This document shows positions 20,812-32,428 of a stretch of 64,000 nt of DNA, piece after piece; the first letter of the stretch is position 1; each line of letters opens with the position of its first letter. The stretch covers positions 63,355,097 through 63,419,096 of the forward strand of contig NC_084836.1 of the NCBI RefSeq assembly GCF_033115175.1, written 5' to 3'. The notes below the pieces were generated by a model that did no database searches, was not told the DNA's origin, and saw only the letters and a list, made by a program, of their open reading frames with translations. Both the position numbers and the translations under genes were made by a program. Source of the stretch: Lepus europaeus. Lineage: Eukaryota > Chordata > Mammalia > Lagomorpha > Leporidae.

Positions 20812-21085
20812 TTTTTAAAATTTTCAAAATTTTATTTATTTGAGAGGTAGAGTTACAGAGTGAAAGTTCTACAGAACTAGGTCTATCCAAAACCAGGAGC
20901 CAGGAGCTTCTTCCAGGTCTCCCAAGTGGGTGCAGGGGTCCAGGCAATGAGGCCATCTTCTGCTGCTTCCCCAGGCCATAGCAGAGAGCTGGATCAGAAA
21001 TACAGCAGCCAGGACACAAACCGGCACCCATATGGGATGCTGGCACCACAGGTGGAGGCTTAATTTACTAAGTCCACAGCACCTT
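20812..21085 (-). repeat. C-type SINE
   Basis: Reversed copy with body and head; T-rich start. A plus-strand tail fragment lies just before it (20709-20756). Confidence 0.82.
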
Positions 21086-21093
21086 AAAAGCAT

Positions 21094-21414
21094 GGGCCAG
21101 TGATGTGCCACAGTGGGTTAAGCTGCTGCCTGTGACACTGTCATCCTGTATGGGTGCCGGTCTGAGTCCTGGATGCTCTACTTCCAATCCAGCTCCCTGC
21201 TAATGCACTTGGGAGAGCATCAGTAGATGACTTAAGTATTTGGCCCCTGCACTCTCGTGGGAGATCCGGGAGAAGCTCCTGGCTCCTGGCTTCGGATTGG
21301 CTCAGCTCCAGCTGTTTCACCCATCTGGGGAGTGAACCAGCTGATGGAATATTTCTCTCTCTCTCTCTCTCTCTCTAACTCTGCCTTTCAAATTAATTAA
21401 TTAATTAATTTTAA
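21094..21414 (+). repeat. C-type SINE
   Basis: Full copy flanked by AAAAGCATG. Confidence 0.88.
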
Positions 21415-21508
21415 AAAGCATGGTAGAGTCAACAAGACAGTAAAGAACCAACAGGCCCAAATCTAAAGGAAGTAGAAAACTAGAAAGGTATTAAAATTTT
21501 GGTCCTCA

Positions 21509-21782
21509 GGGCCAGCACTGCGGCATAGCAGATTAAACTGCCGCCTGCATCCATATCAGAGCTCCAGGTCAAGTCTCAGCTGCTCTGCTTCTGATCCATC
21601 TCGCTTCTAATGAGCCTGGGAAAGCAGCAGCAGAAGGCCCACTTGGGCTCCTGCCTCCCACGTGGGAGACTCGGATAGAACTCCAGGCTCCTGGCTTCGG
21701 CCTGGCCCAGCCCCAGCTGTTGTGGCCATTTGAGGAGTGAATCAGTGGGTAGAAGACCTCTCTGTCTCTGTCTCTGTCTCTG
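21509..21782 (+). repeat. C-type SINE, 3' truncated
   Basis: Head and body present; the tail is missing after the CTCTGTCTCTG run. Confidence 0.82.
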
Positions 21783-22065
21783 GCATTTGCTCCAAGGGCA
21801 TTTGCCAAACTTGCAGACTTGAACTTCGTTTGTTTTCCTGGGAAGGAGCAGAAGCCCTTAGGGAAAGCTTGAGAGAAGACCACCTCTGTAGTGAGCCTGC
21901 CACACCTCCCCATACCCAAACAGCTGCAGCAAAAGTTGCCTTGATGGCGAACAGAGCCTGGGAATTAAGTGGGCCCTTGATGAAATGTGCAATCCAGTTT
22001 CAGATCTGGGTGGTTTCAACTCCACCACCAACAAAAACGTAATCCATGAATGGGAAGTGGCTCCG

Positions 22066-22355
22066 AAGGGACAGGTGTTTGGCTCAGAGGCCAAGACGCC
22101 CTTGGGATGCCCACATGCCACATGGAGGGCCTGGGCTGGAGTCTGGCTCTGCTCCTGACTCCAGCTTCTTGCTAATGGGCACCCTAGGAGGCAGCTCAAG
22201 TCCTTGGTCCCTACCACTCATATGGGAGACCCAACTTGAGCTCCCAGCTCTGACTGGTGCAGGCATTTGAGAAGTGAACCAGCAGATGGAAGATGTCTCT
22301 CTATCTCTTTGTCCCTCCCTCCCTCTCTGTCTGCCTTTCAAATAAATTTAAAAAA
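22066..22355 (+). repeat. C-type SINE, ACAGGTGTTTGG subfamily
   Basis: Starts GGGACAGGTGTTTGGCTCAG. An older head type than its neighbours. Confidence 0.78.
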
Positions 22356-22856
22356 TTTTAAAATAAAATTAAAAGTAGGTGGCTGTGAGAAGGAGAACAT
22401 AACACTGCCAGGCACCTGGCAGAAACAAAGCAAATCCCCCTTGGGGTCCTTTTAGCCTAAGCACCAGGGGCCTCCTACAAACTATCTTTTCAATGAAAAT
22501 TCCTAACTCAAAATCAAAAAGCAACTAAACACACAAGGAGATAAGACACCATGAATGAGAACCAGGAAAAAAAAAGCTTTAACAGTAGAAACTAAGCTTC
22601 AAAGACTCTGGGCATTGAAATTATCTGACACAGATTATAAAACAATGGCGCTCACTCTGTTTAAAAGAGCTAAAGAGAGCAGCAGTGGGCAGCTGTGGGG
22701 GCTCTGGGAAGAAGATGCTGGTTAAGGACTCCTATGTAGCCTTGCCACGTTCAGTCCAGGAACAGCAGGTTGGGCAGTTATATTCTGTTGCAGAAGGCAG
22801 TAAGAATGGGACTGGCAGTGGAGAAGTAATTGAAGTCTTAAAGAATGAACCTTATG

Positions 22857-23197
22857 GGCCGGCACTGAGGCTCACTAGGCTAATCCTCCGCCTACGGCGC
22901 TGGCACCCTGGGTTCTAGTCCCAGGTGGGGTGCCGGATTCTGTCCTGGTTGCTCCTCTTCCAGTCCAGCTCTCTGCTGTGGCCCGGGAAGGCAGTGGAGG
23001 ATGGCCCAGGTCCTTGGGCCCTGCACCCGCAAGGGAGACCAGGAGAAGCACTTGGCTCCTGGCTTCGGATCGGCACAGCGCGCCGGCCGTAGCGGCCACT
23101 TGGGGGGTGAACCAACGGCAGAAGGAAGACCTTTCTCTCTGTCTCTCTCTCTCACTGTCCAACTCTGCCTGTCAAAAAAAAAAAAAAAAAAAAAAAA
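22857..23197 (+). repeat. C-type SINE, CTAGTCCCGG-like, in the pseudogene
   Basis: Full copy inserted after the pseudogene text AATGAACCTTATG, which is repeated after its A tail. Confidence 0.93.
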
Positions 23198-23211
23198 GGA
23201 TGAACCTTATG

Positions 23212-23543
23212 CAGTCAGCACTGTGGCGTAGTAGGTTAAGCCTCTGCCTGCAGCACCAGCATCCCAAATGGGCACTAGTTCAAGTCCTGGCTGCTCCACT
23301 TCTGATCCAGCTCTCTGCTATGGCCTGGGAAAGCAGTAGAAGATGACTCAAGTCCTTGGACCCCTACACCCACGAGAGACACCGGCCCAGCTCCGATGTG
23401 GGAGACCAGCCCAGCTCCAGCCACTGTGGCCATTTGGGGAATGAACCAATAGATGAAAAATCTCTCTCTCTTTCTCTGTGTCTCTCTCTTTCTCTCCCTC
23501 TCTCTCTGTAACTCTGTCTCTCAAATAAATAAATATTAATATA
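23212..23543 (+). repeat. C-type SINE, second insertion at the same target
   Basis: Full copy of another subfamily between the second and third copies of the same target text. Confidence 0.92.
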
Positions 23544-24669
23544 AAAAGAATGAATCTTATGAGAAAGGTGAAGAAAAGGGACAACATACACACAACTTTA
23601 CCACCTAAAGAGCAAAGTTCCTGCCATCGTTGAGGGCAACCGCTCCGCGGAGGGTTCCTTGATGTTTCACAAAAAGCCTGGAACCCTACCCCTGCTGTGG
23701 GACAATTAGTAATGAATGAATACATCAAAGATGATTTCTTTGTGGAGATTGCAGCGTGTCACAAAGCAGACTTGGGGCATTAGAAGATGCACATGGCTCA
23801 GGTGGAAAACAGCTGAAGCTGCCCACATAGATTCTGCGGACCAAGGTCAAGCTGAAGCAGCAGACTACAAAGCTGACGACGATCCAGCGTTGTTCCTGTC
23901 AGCCAAGCCCAAGAGGGGCCCCACGGGAGCCAGCAGAAAGAAGCAGCCGGCAAACAGCCTGCTGTCCTCAGCTGCACGCCTGTAAACCGGTGGCCATCAG
24001 TCTCAGGTGCTGGGGCTGCAGAGCTAAGTAGGACACTCCATTCAAAGCAAGAAAAAAGGCATTTACAAGCATTCGTTGCCAGTCCTTTTGTTGGATTGAC
24101 AAGTGGAGTGAACTGACAAGGGAAGACATTAGAAGGGTAGCCGAGACTCAGAAAGAACTAGATGCACCCAAGGCACCTGGGCTGCTGATGTCCAGACGAG
24201 TCCTCTGGAGGGTCAGAGACAACATTCAAATGTTGACACCATCGAATCCACCCGAGGGGACGAGAGCAGCCGGAGAACTGTGAGGTATCCGAGCTGAGCC
24301 TTGCAGCACCAGCACCTGCCGGATGTGCATTGGTGACGGGGTGCACATATGCACAGTTCCCGACACGTGTGTACACGGACCGCGTGCGTGTGCCTGTAGC
24401 TGTCTATAAACCCCAGCTGGAGCCACCTGTGCACATACAGACATACTGCAGCCGTCAGTCCTGCGTCTCCCGGGTGCCGGAACCTATCCTCACCAAGCAT
24501 GTAAGAGAAGACAGTTTCAATATATACACACCTGGAACATATTGTAATAATAATTATCAGATGGATATTGTTCATGGAAAAATGGACTGCAATGTAATAC
24601 TAGCCGGTATGTTTCATAAATGTCAAGTTGTGGACCAACTAAAAAACTAAAGGAATAAAGAAGAAACTT

Positions 24670-24691
24670 CTTTTTTTTTTCTCATCCGTCT

Positions 24692-24726
<35 letters not shown>

Positions 24727-25042
24727 TATTTTTGACAGGCAGAGTGGACAGTGAGAGAGAGAGAGACAGAGAGAAAGGTCTTCCTTTGCTGTTGGTTCAC
24801 CCTCCAATGGCCGCTGCAGCCGGCGTTGATCCGAAGCCAGGAGCCAGGTGCTTCTCCTGGTCTACCATGGGGTGCAGGGCCCAAGCACTTGGGCCATCCT
24901 CCACTGCACTCCCGGGCCATAGCAGAGAGCTGGCCTGGAAGAGGAGCAACCGGAATAGAATCCGGTGCCCCGACCGGGACTAGAACCCGGTGTGCCGGTG
25001 CCGCAAGGCGGAGGATTAGCCTGTTGAGCCATGGCGCCAGCC
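24670..25042 (-). repeat. C-type SINE with (TTTA)n tail
   Basis: Reversed CTAGTCCCGG-type copy. Its tail expanded into a TTTA microsatellite at 24690-24730. Confidence 0.9.
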
Positions 25043-25205
25043 CAAGGAACCCAGTTTCTTGAGTCATCACCTGCTGCCTTCTAGGGTGTGCATTCATAAG
25101 AAACTGGAATCAGGAGCCAGAGCCAGTTCACACTAAGGCACTGTGATAGGGCATGTGAGCATCCTAACTGGCATCCTAACTGCTAGGCCAAACATCTACC
25201 CCCAG
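25043..25205 (-). repeat. C-type SINE, ACAGGTGTTTGG subfamily fragment
   Basis: Reversed text with CATCACCTGCTGCCTTCTAG and CTGCTAGGCCAAACATCTAC. Confidence 0.7.
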
Positions 25206-25216
25206 TGCACCTGCAT

Positions 25217-25533
25217 GGTTTTTTTTTTTTTAAAAAAAAAAAACAAGATTTGTTTATTTAATCAAAAGGCAGTTACCGAGAGAGAGAGAGAGAGAATGAG
25301 AGAAAGAGATCTGTCCACTAGTTCACTTCCTAGATGGCCAGAACAGCTGGGGTCTGGGTCTCCCATGTGGATGGCAGAAGCCCAAGTACTTGGGTCATTT
25401 TTCACTGCTTTTGCAGGTGCATTAGGAGGGAGCTGGATTGGGAGTAGAACAGCTGGGACTCGAACCAGCGCTCACATAGCATGCCTGGGACGAAGGACTG
25501 CAGCTGAACCCACTGTGCCACTAGGTTGCCCCA
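25217..25533 (-). repeat. C-type SINE
   Basis: Reversed copy flanked by CAGTGCACCTGCAT and CAGTACACCTGCAT. Confidence 0.88.
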
Positions 25534-26036
25534 GTACACCTGCATTTTAATGACCAGGTCCTGTGGGCAGCGACTGCAAAAACATTGGGTGAGAGGTTTG
25601 GCTTGGATGCAGCTGACCCCATCCATATGAATGCACTGATAAAATCTCACAGCACGCGAGGAGGAACAGCCTGTGCTGCTGGGTGTTACAGAATACGGAG
25701 CACAAAGCATTGGTGCCCAAAACCCAAGATTCTAAATATATCCACTGGTTTACAGGAAATATGACAAATAGGAGAACATGTTAAATGACACCTCAGGGAT
25801 GTAATCAGGAACAAACAGGATCAATGTTCCAGTTTCTTCAACAAATATATTGCAAGGAGAGAAAGGAGGAAGGAAAGCTATTATAGATTAATAAGAGATC
25901 TAACAGATATTAACCAAATACTATGGATAGCTCTTGTTTGAATCCCAAATCAAACAATCTGTAAAAAGATTTTTATAAGTAAATTAGGGAAATTTGAACA
26001 CTGATGGAATATTTCATGATATTAAGAAATTGGATG
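25534..26036. other. Intergenic sequence, no element recognised
   Basis: AT-rich sequence without a coding pattern; the right part may be old L1 but this is not firm. Confidence 0.4.
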
Positions 26037-26301
26037 GGGCTGGCGCCGTGGCTCACTTGGTTAATCCTCCGCCTTGCGGCGCTGGCATCCCATATGGGCT
26101 CCGGGTTCTAGTCCTGGTTGCTCCTCTTCCAGTACAGCTCTCTGCTGTGGCCCGGGAAGGCAGTGGAGGACGGCCCAAGTGCTTGGGCCCCTGTACCCGC
26201 ATGGGAGACCAGAAGGAAGCACCTGGCTCCTGGCTTCAGATCAGCGCAGCGCAGGCCGTATTGGCCATTTGGGGAGTGAACCAATGGAAGGAGGACCTTT
26301 C

Positions 26302-26348
<47 letters not shown>

Positions 26349-26388
26349 AACTCTACCTGTCAAATAAATTTAAAGAAATAATAAATTG
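26037..26388 (+). repeat. C-type SINE
   Basis: Full copy with a long CT run. GATGG/CATGG repeats flank it. Confidence 0.88.
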
Positions 26389-26391
26389 CAT

Positions 26392-26717
26392 GGGGCCGAT
26401 GTGGGGTACCAGGTTAAGCCACTGCCTGCAATGCCAGCATCCCATAGGGATGCTGGTTAGAGTCCCGGCTGCTCCATTTCCAATCCAGCTGCCTACTAGT
26501 GTGCCTGGGAAAGCAGCAGAGGCTGGCCCAGGAGCTTGGGCCCCTGCTACCCACATGGGAGATCTGAAGGAGCCTTCTGGCTCCTGGCTTTGGCCTTGCC
26601 CAGCCCTGGTCATTGCGCCAATTTGGTGAGTGAACCAGCACATGGAAGATCTCTGTCTGTCTCTCCCTCTCTCTCTCTGTAACTCTGCCTTTCAAATAAA
26701 TAAAATAAATCTTAGAA
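26392..26717 (+). repeat. C-type SINE
   Basis: Adjacent tandem copy, followed by a GGAA-rich microsatellite (26718-26755). Confidence 0.86.
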
Positions 26718-26756
26718 GGAAGGAGGAAGGAAGGAAGGAAGGAAGGAAGGAAGGAG

Positions 26757-26826
26757 CAGCTGGGGTATGAACTGGTCCCCATATGGGATGCCGGCACTGC
26801 AGGCAGAGGCTTAGCAGCACCAGCCC
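26757..26826 (-). repeat. C-type SINE head fragment
   Basis: The reversed first 70 bases of a SINE, joined head to head with the next copy. Confidence 0.75.
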
Positions 26827-27067
26827 CTGCTCTTCTTCTGATCCAGCTCTCTGCTATGGGCTGGGAAACAGTGGAGGATGGCCCAAGTGCTTGTGTCTCT
26901 GCATCCACGTGGGAGACCCAGAAGATGCTCCTGGTTCATGGATTTGGATCAGCCCAGCTCTGCTGTTGCAGCCATATGGGAAATGAACCAGTGGATGGAA
27001 GACTTCTCTCTCTATCTCGCCCTCTTTCTCTGTAACTCTGTGTCTTAACTAAATAAATAAATCTGAA
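26827..27067 (+). repeat. C-type SINE, 5' truncated
   Basis: Begins at CTTCTGATCCAGCTCTCTG; its tail runs into a second GGAA microsatellite (27068-27110). Confidence 0.83.
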
Positions 27068-27119
27068 AGGAAGGAAGGAAGGAAGGAAGAAAAGAAGGAA
27101 AGAGGAAGGAATTAGTCAT

Positions 27120-27400
27120 TGTTAGTTGTAATCATAGTAGTATGGTTATGTTTTAAAAATGTCATTAACTCTTAGAGATATATATTCCTGTATTTCTCAA
27201 TAAAATGATGTGTTGGGTTTACATTAAAATAATCCTGCAAGAATCTGGGGGAAGTGCTGTATAGATGAAATGAAACTGAACTTATTTTGCTGTTGTTGAA
27301 GCAAGATGATAAGTACATGTAGCTTCATTATAGTTTAATCTTTATTGTTTTACATTTTCCATTTAAATTTTATTTTTTATTCATTGATTACTTTGCCTCT
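27120..27400 (+). repeat. Old L1 3' UTR relic
   Basis: GAAGCAAGATGATAAGTACA and TTTTACATTTTCCATTTAAA resemble the L1M 3' end. Confidence 0.45.
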
Positions 27401-27419
27401 GCATTTTCATTTCTTTCTT

Positions 27420-27678
27420 TTTTAATTTGTGAGGTGGAGAGAGAGAGAGAGAGTAATCCCGTCCAGTGAGTCACTCTGCAAATGTCTACAATGACCAGAG
27501 AGCTGAAGCTTGGAGCCAGAAACTGAATTTGGGTCTCCCAGATGGGAAGCAGGAACCTAACTGCCTGAGCCATCACCATTGACTCCCAGGGTCTGTATTA
27601 GGGAGCAAGTAGAGTCAAACCTTTGTACCCACAGGCATCCTAGTGGGGATCTTAACTGTTCAGCCAAGCACTTACCCC
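27420..27678 (-). repeat. C-type SINE, diverged
   Basis: Reversed old copy with a GAGAGAGAGAG run and AAGCACTTACCCC head. Confidence 0.7.
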
Positions 27679-27689
27679 TTAAATTTTCT

Positions 27690-27812
27690 TTTTAAAACAC
27701 TCAAAGAGCAATTTAGATTTAGCTGAAGATAACATTAATGAACTAGAAGAGAGATCAGAAAAAAAGTATCCATAATGAAACAAAGAGAGGGCATAAAAGA
27801 GAGAATAAAGAG
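27690..27812 (+). repeat. Old L1 fragment
   Basis: L1-like text (AACTAGAAGAGAGATCAGAA), resuming at 28121 after a SINE. Confidence 0.45.
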
Positions 27813-28120
27813 GAGAAGTTGTGGCACAGGGGGTGAGGTTGCCTGGGACAACCGCATCCCACAGTAGAGTTCCTGAGAGTGAGTTCCATCTCTACTTTTA
27901 ATCCAGCTTCCTGCTAATGCACACCCTGGGAGGCAGCGGGTGGGGGCTCGAGTCCTTGGGTCCCTGCCACCCAGTTGGGAGACCTGGATAGAAATCCTGG
28001 CTCCTGGATTCATCCTGGCCCAGCCCTGACTGTTATGGGCATTTGGAGAATGAACCAGTGGAGGGAAGCTGTCTCTCTCTGTCTCTCAAAGAAATAAAAA
28101 AATAAACAATTTTTTAAAAG
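27813..28120 (+). repeat. C-type SINE, diverged
   Basis: Old copy with GGGAGGCAGCGGGTGGGGGC and AGAATGAACCAGTGGAGGG parts. Confidence 0.78.
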
Positions 28121-28407
28121 AGAGACAGAATAAGTCACATAAAAATAGAGTGAAAAATTGTATTGGAGGTGTGGGGGAAGATGGTTAAGAGTGGAGAAAA
28201 GGTAATGGTTGAGCGTTTCCCAGAACTAATGAAAGATATAAATCAACACAGTTTCAAATGACCCAACAAATTTCAAGCAAGATAGCTTTTTATAAAGTCA
28301 TCTGTATGCCTACCACAGTGAAACCAAACAACACTGAAGAAAAACATCTTAAAGCAGCCAGAGTGTGAATTACATGGATGGATGCATTGTCAAAACTTCT
28401 TGACAAG
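28121..28407 (+). repeat. Old L1 fragment (continued)
   Basis: AAACATCTTAAAGCAGCCAG and AATTTCAAGCAAGATAG are typical of old L1. Confidence 0.5.
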
Positions 28408-28710
28408 CATGGGCATCTGGCCTGCTGGTTAAGACATCTCTTGGGAGACCTGAAGTGCCTGAATTCAAGTCTTGGCTCAGCTTCTGATCCCAACTTCCTG
28501 CTAATGCACACTCTGGGAGGTGGCAGGTGACAGTTCAAGTACTCGGATCCCTTGCCACCCACATGGGAGACACAGGTTGAGTTCCCAGCTCTTGGCTTTG
28601 GCCTAGCCCAGGCCGTTGTGGGCATTTGGGAGTGAACCGGCAGATAGAGTATCTATCTCTCTGGCTCTCTCTGGCTCTCTCTGGCTCCCTGTCTTTCTGG
28701 TTTTCTTTTT
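28408..28710 (+). repeat. C-type SINE (outer, interrupted)
   Basis: ACAGGTGTTTGG-type copy. Its last bases (CTCCCTGCCTTTCAAAAAA) resume at 29036 after a nested SINE. Confidence 0.8.
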
Positions 28711-29035
28711 CTTTTTAAAGATTTGTTTGATTATTTTAAAGTCAAAGTCACAGAGACAGAGAGGGAGAGACCGAGATCTTCCATCTGCTGATTCACTCTC
28801 TAGATGGCCATAATAGTCAGAGCTGGGCCAGGCTGAAGCCAGGAGCCAGGAGCTTCTTCTGGGCCTCCCACATGGATGCAGGGGCCCAAGGACTTGGGAC
28901 ATCCTCTGCTGCTTTTCCCAGGCCATTATCAGGGAGCTGGATTGGAAGTAGAGCAGCTGGACTCAAACTGGCACTCATATGGGATGCCAGTGTCACAGGT
29001 GGTGGCTTAACCTTCTGTGCCATCACTCTGGCCCA
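28711..29035 (-). repeat. C-type SINE nested in a SINE tail
   Basis: Reversed copy inserted in the tail of the outer copy. CTCCCTGTCTTTC and CTCCCTGCCTTTC flank it. Confidence 0.87.
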
Positions 29036-29113
29036 TCTCCCTGCCTTTCAAAAAACATTGTTTTTAACTCATTGACAATTTCAGAGGTGTCAAAATATGT
29101 TTTGTTTTGTTTT

Positions 29114-29433
29114 TTGACAGGCAGAGTGGATAGTGAGAGAGAGAGAGAGAGAGAGAGAAAGGTCTTCCATTTGCCGTTGGTTCACCCTCCAATGGCCGCT
29201 GCGGCCGGCGCAACTCGCTGATCCGAAGCCAGGAGCCAGGTGCTTCTCCTGGTCTCCCATGCAGGGGCAGGGCCCAAGGACTTGGGCCATCCTCCACTGC
29301 CTTCCCGGGCCATAGCAGAGAGCTGGCCTGGAAGAGGGGCAACCGGGACAGAATCCGGCGCCCCGACCGGGACTAGAACCCAGTGTGCCAGCGCCGCAAG
29401 GTGGAGGATTAGCCTGTTAAGCCACGGTGCCAG
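29114..29433 (-). repeat. C-type SINE, CTAGTCCCGG subfamily
   Basis: Reversed young copy between the first and second copies of CAAAATAT(G)TTTT. Confidence 0.92.
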
Positions 29434-29446
29434 CCAAAATATATTT

Positions 29447-29776
29447 TTTAAAAGATTTTATTTATTTATTTGAAAGTCAGAATTACACTAAGAGAGGAGA
29501 GGCAGATAGAGAGAGAGAGGTCTTCCATCCGCTGGTTCACTCCTCAGATGTCTGCAACAGCTGGAGCTGAGTCGATCCGAAGACAGGACCAGGAGCTTCC
29601 TCCCAGTCTCCCACACGGGTGCAGGGGACCAAGGACTTGGGCCATCTTCTACTACTTTCCCAGCCCACAGTTGAGAGCTGGATCGGAAGTGGGGCAGCCG
29701 AGTCTCGAACCAGTGCCCATATGGGATGCCGGCATTTCAGGCCAGGGCTTTAACCCGCTGCGCCACAGCGCCGGCC
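29447..29776 (-). repeat. C-type SINE at the same target
   Basis: Reversed copy between the second and third copies of the same target text. Confidence 0.9.
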
Positions 29777-29884
29777 CCTAAAATATGTTTTTAAAATGTA
29801 TGCTTTAGAATCAATAATTTTTATGACACTCACAAGAAGGAACTTCTAAAATGTAAGGATATAGAGTGATTAAAATAAGAAGGT

Positions 29885-30152
29885 AGGAGTTGGCATAATG
29901 GCACAGTGGGTTAAGCCATTTCCTGCAAACTTAGCATCCCATATAGGAGTGCCGATTTGACACCTGGCTACTCTACTTCTGATTCAAATCTCTGTTTCTG
30001 CTCCTGGGAAAGCAGCAGAAGATGGCCCAGGTCCTTGAACCCCTGACACCCATGTGGGAGACCCGGAAGAAGCTCGTGGCTCCTGGCTTCAGCCTGGCCC
30101 AGACCCGGCCATTGCAGTCCTTTAGGGGAGTGAACCAGCGGATGGAAGATCA
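29885..30152 (+). repeat. C-type SINE, 3' truncated
   Basis: Head and body end at GGATGGAAGATCACTTCC. Confidence 0.8.
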
Positions 30153-31480
30153 CTTCCACGTCTGGTTTCTGAAATGTTCGGTGCTTCCTTCCATACTCTC
30201 TTTCACCCTCCAGCCCACAGGCAGGATTACAGAGAGCCTAGACTGGCACCTGTTGGAGATGGTGAACTTCTGTCAGTCAGACCCCTGAATGAGGACCCAG
30301 AGCAGAAGTCATGACCACCTCCTCCAACCTGTGCTGAGCTCTTTAGTGAGCCAGGAGCACCACTTGGGAAAAGTCACTGAGTTTCTAGGCTGTGGTTAAC
30401 ATTACTAACCCTAACAAATACAGGGGGAGCGGAGTGACTGCTGAAACAAGGCCCAACGTACAGTGCAAGGACCTAGCAGTCAGGTGGGAGGGAATGGGGA
30501 GAGGCACTCCGGAGCTCCAGAGGACGTGGTCAGCTGGCGTCTGGAAGCCAGGCAGTAAGCATGGATCCTGGGAACGCAGAAGCATCCCTTGGTATTCCGG
30601 ATACAGCAAGTTTCGTGCAAATAATTCTTACAGACGTGTCATAAGGATGGAGGAGTGAAAAGGGAAGAGAAGATTGCCTTAAGATTAGCACAAGCAGGAA
30701 GCCGCAGGCTCATTTGTTTTTTTGTCAGAAGAGCAAAAAGGGGAAATGGTGTTACCCGGAGCCCTCAGTTATGGCTACGCTGAGGCTGTGCTGATGAAAT
30801 GAGCCTGTCCAGCAGCCCAGGCCCCGTGCTGCCACCATCGCTGTTGCAGCGCTACCACCTGCGTCACAGCTTCCTGGGAAACCTGATGTTTAGGAAGTCC
30901 AAGACACACAGCCAAAGACTCCTGCCCGACCACCGAGACGTGCTGCAAGTGTCCAATGTGCAACTGAGAGATCACACACTCTGTGAGGAAATCCTGTTGC
31001 ACCACGACACAATATTGGGTAAACATGTGGCCGTAATAATTTGAAAAGCACCCCCGTATGCTACTGAGCCTGGGGCTCTAGGGAACACCTTGGAAAGAAT
31101 CTACTGGCAGGCACGGATTTGGCCAATGTTGCCTGATTTACAGAAAAGAGATGAGCTCACGCAGGAATCGGCCTTCTTCTGCCGGCAAAGAATGAAAGGG
31201 AATCCCATGCCCAGAAACCTTGGAACCCGAGGCGTTGGAAACTCAATTACTTCCAGACCCAGACTAGTGGAGAAGAAAATCAAGAGAGCTTTTGACCAAA
31301 ATCCTCACCAACATCTATCCTGCTGGCAAAGAACAGATTAAAACTATGCTTCTCTTAGGTAAACAGAGAGCTGCAGGAGAATAGGAAAAAAAAAAAAAAG
31401 AAGAAGAAGAAGAAGGCAGACTTCAGAACAATTATGGACAAGAACTTTGGATCTGAGTCCTAGCAGCCAATGGAGCGCAC
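30153..31480. other. Intergenic sequence, no confident call
   Basis: Short open frames on both strands (for example 30775-31044 and 31090-31341) show no protein family I recognise. An A/GAA-rich stretch lies at 31387-31415. It may be old retroelement sequence. Confidence 0.4.
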
Positions 31481-31499
31481 TTGAAGAAAACAAGCCAGA

Positions 31500-31935
31500 A
31501 GCCAGGGTTTTTGGGTCTGATGGAGGAATAATTCACTTAAACCATACACTTTTAGGGTTACCATTTGAGTTTAACCTATGTGTACCCCCATACACCAGCA
31601 CCACAATCAAGATAATGAACAGATCCACTCTGCCTCAAAGTGTCCTCACATCGCTACCCAACATTTGTACATATTTATGTGGAACAATCTGATAATCCTA
31701 TACATGCATGCATTGTGCGATGAGAGAATCAGAGGACTTAGCGTTGCCACCGTCTCGAACATTTGTCATTTCTCTGTGTTGGGAGCCTTTGGACTCTTGT
31801 TTTCTAGTTATTTTGAAATCCATCGTAAATGGTTTTGGACTCAGTGAAAGAAGCCAGGCACAGAGAGAGAAATACCATATGTTCTCACTCATCTGTGGGA
31901 GCTGAAAAATCCATCTCCTAGACAAGAGAGGGAGA
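31500..31935 (+). repeat. Old L1-like relic
   Basis: CACCACAATCAAGATAATGA and CCATATGTTCTCACTCATCT-type phrases recur in old L1 copies. Confidence 0.5.
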
Positions 31936-32428
31936 GTGGTCAGCGGAGGCTGGGAGGGGAGGGGTGGTGCAGAGAGTCACAGCCCGGGTTGCTCCATGTT
32001 TGTGAAGCCCTGCGTTTCAACAAGGCTGTGAGCCAGCACTAAAAATATCTTGGGCAGTTCGAATGCAAAGCAACCGCAGAGCTAAGGGACATCCAGATAG
32101 CTGACAAAACATTATTTCTGGGTGTGGCTGTGAGGATGTTTCTGGAGGACACTAGCATTTTAGTGGTGAACTGCATAAAGCAGAGGCCCTCACCAAGGCA
32201 GGCGAGCATCACCCAGCTCGCCAAGGGTCTGAGCAGAACAAAAGGGCAGAGCAGAGCAGCTGTGTTCTCCCCTGGGACACGCCAGCCTCCGTAATCGTGA
32301 GGACCACTCACTCATAGGAAAGCTCTTCGCTTCTGTCTCGGGGTGGTGCTGGAGAACAGCAGTTGGAGACCTTTGCTGAACACAGCACTCGAATGTTCAC
32401 ACGCAGGGAGTGGATTTAAAACTTTGCC
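31936..32428. repeat. Old interspersed repeat, class uncertain
   Basis: AAACATTATTTCTGGGTGTG and GGATGTTTCTGGAGGACAC read like a common mammalian repeat, which I could not assign to a family. Confidence 0.35.

Larger units (their letters stand above)
22685..24660 (+). pseudogene. PITPNB: PITPNB processed pseudogene, split by two SINEs
   Basis: An intronless copy of the mRNA for phosphatidylinositol transfer protein beta. Segment 22715-22856 codes the N-terminus, including [19 protein letters not shown] and EVLKNEPY, which match PITPNB rather than the alpha form. After two SINEs the homology resumes at 23545 and runs through the TNEYMKDDFF, ADYKADEDPALF and DKW...EDIRR regions to about 24180, broken by frameshifts and stops. 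The remainder to about 24660 looks like 3' UTR and contains GGAATAAAGAAG near its end. There are no introns and the reading frame is dead. The parent gene is elsewhere in the genome. No function is inferred. The poly(A) tail is not clear, because a reversed SINE T run abuts the end. Confidence 0.85.

Noticed and set aside
30775-31341. Possible small gene or retrocopy in the intergenic block
   Set aside because: Two short frames on opposite strands, no start context, no homology recognised.
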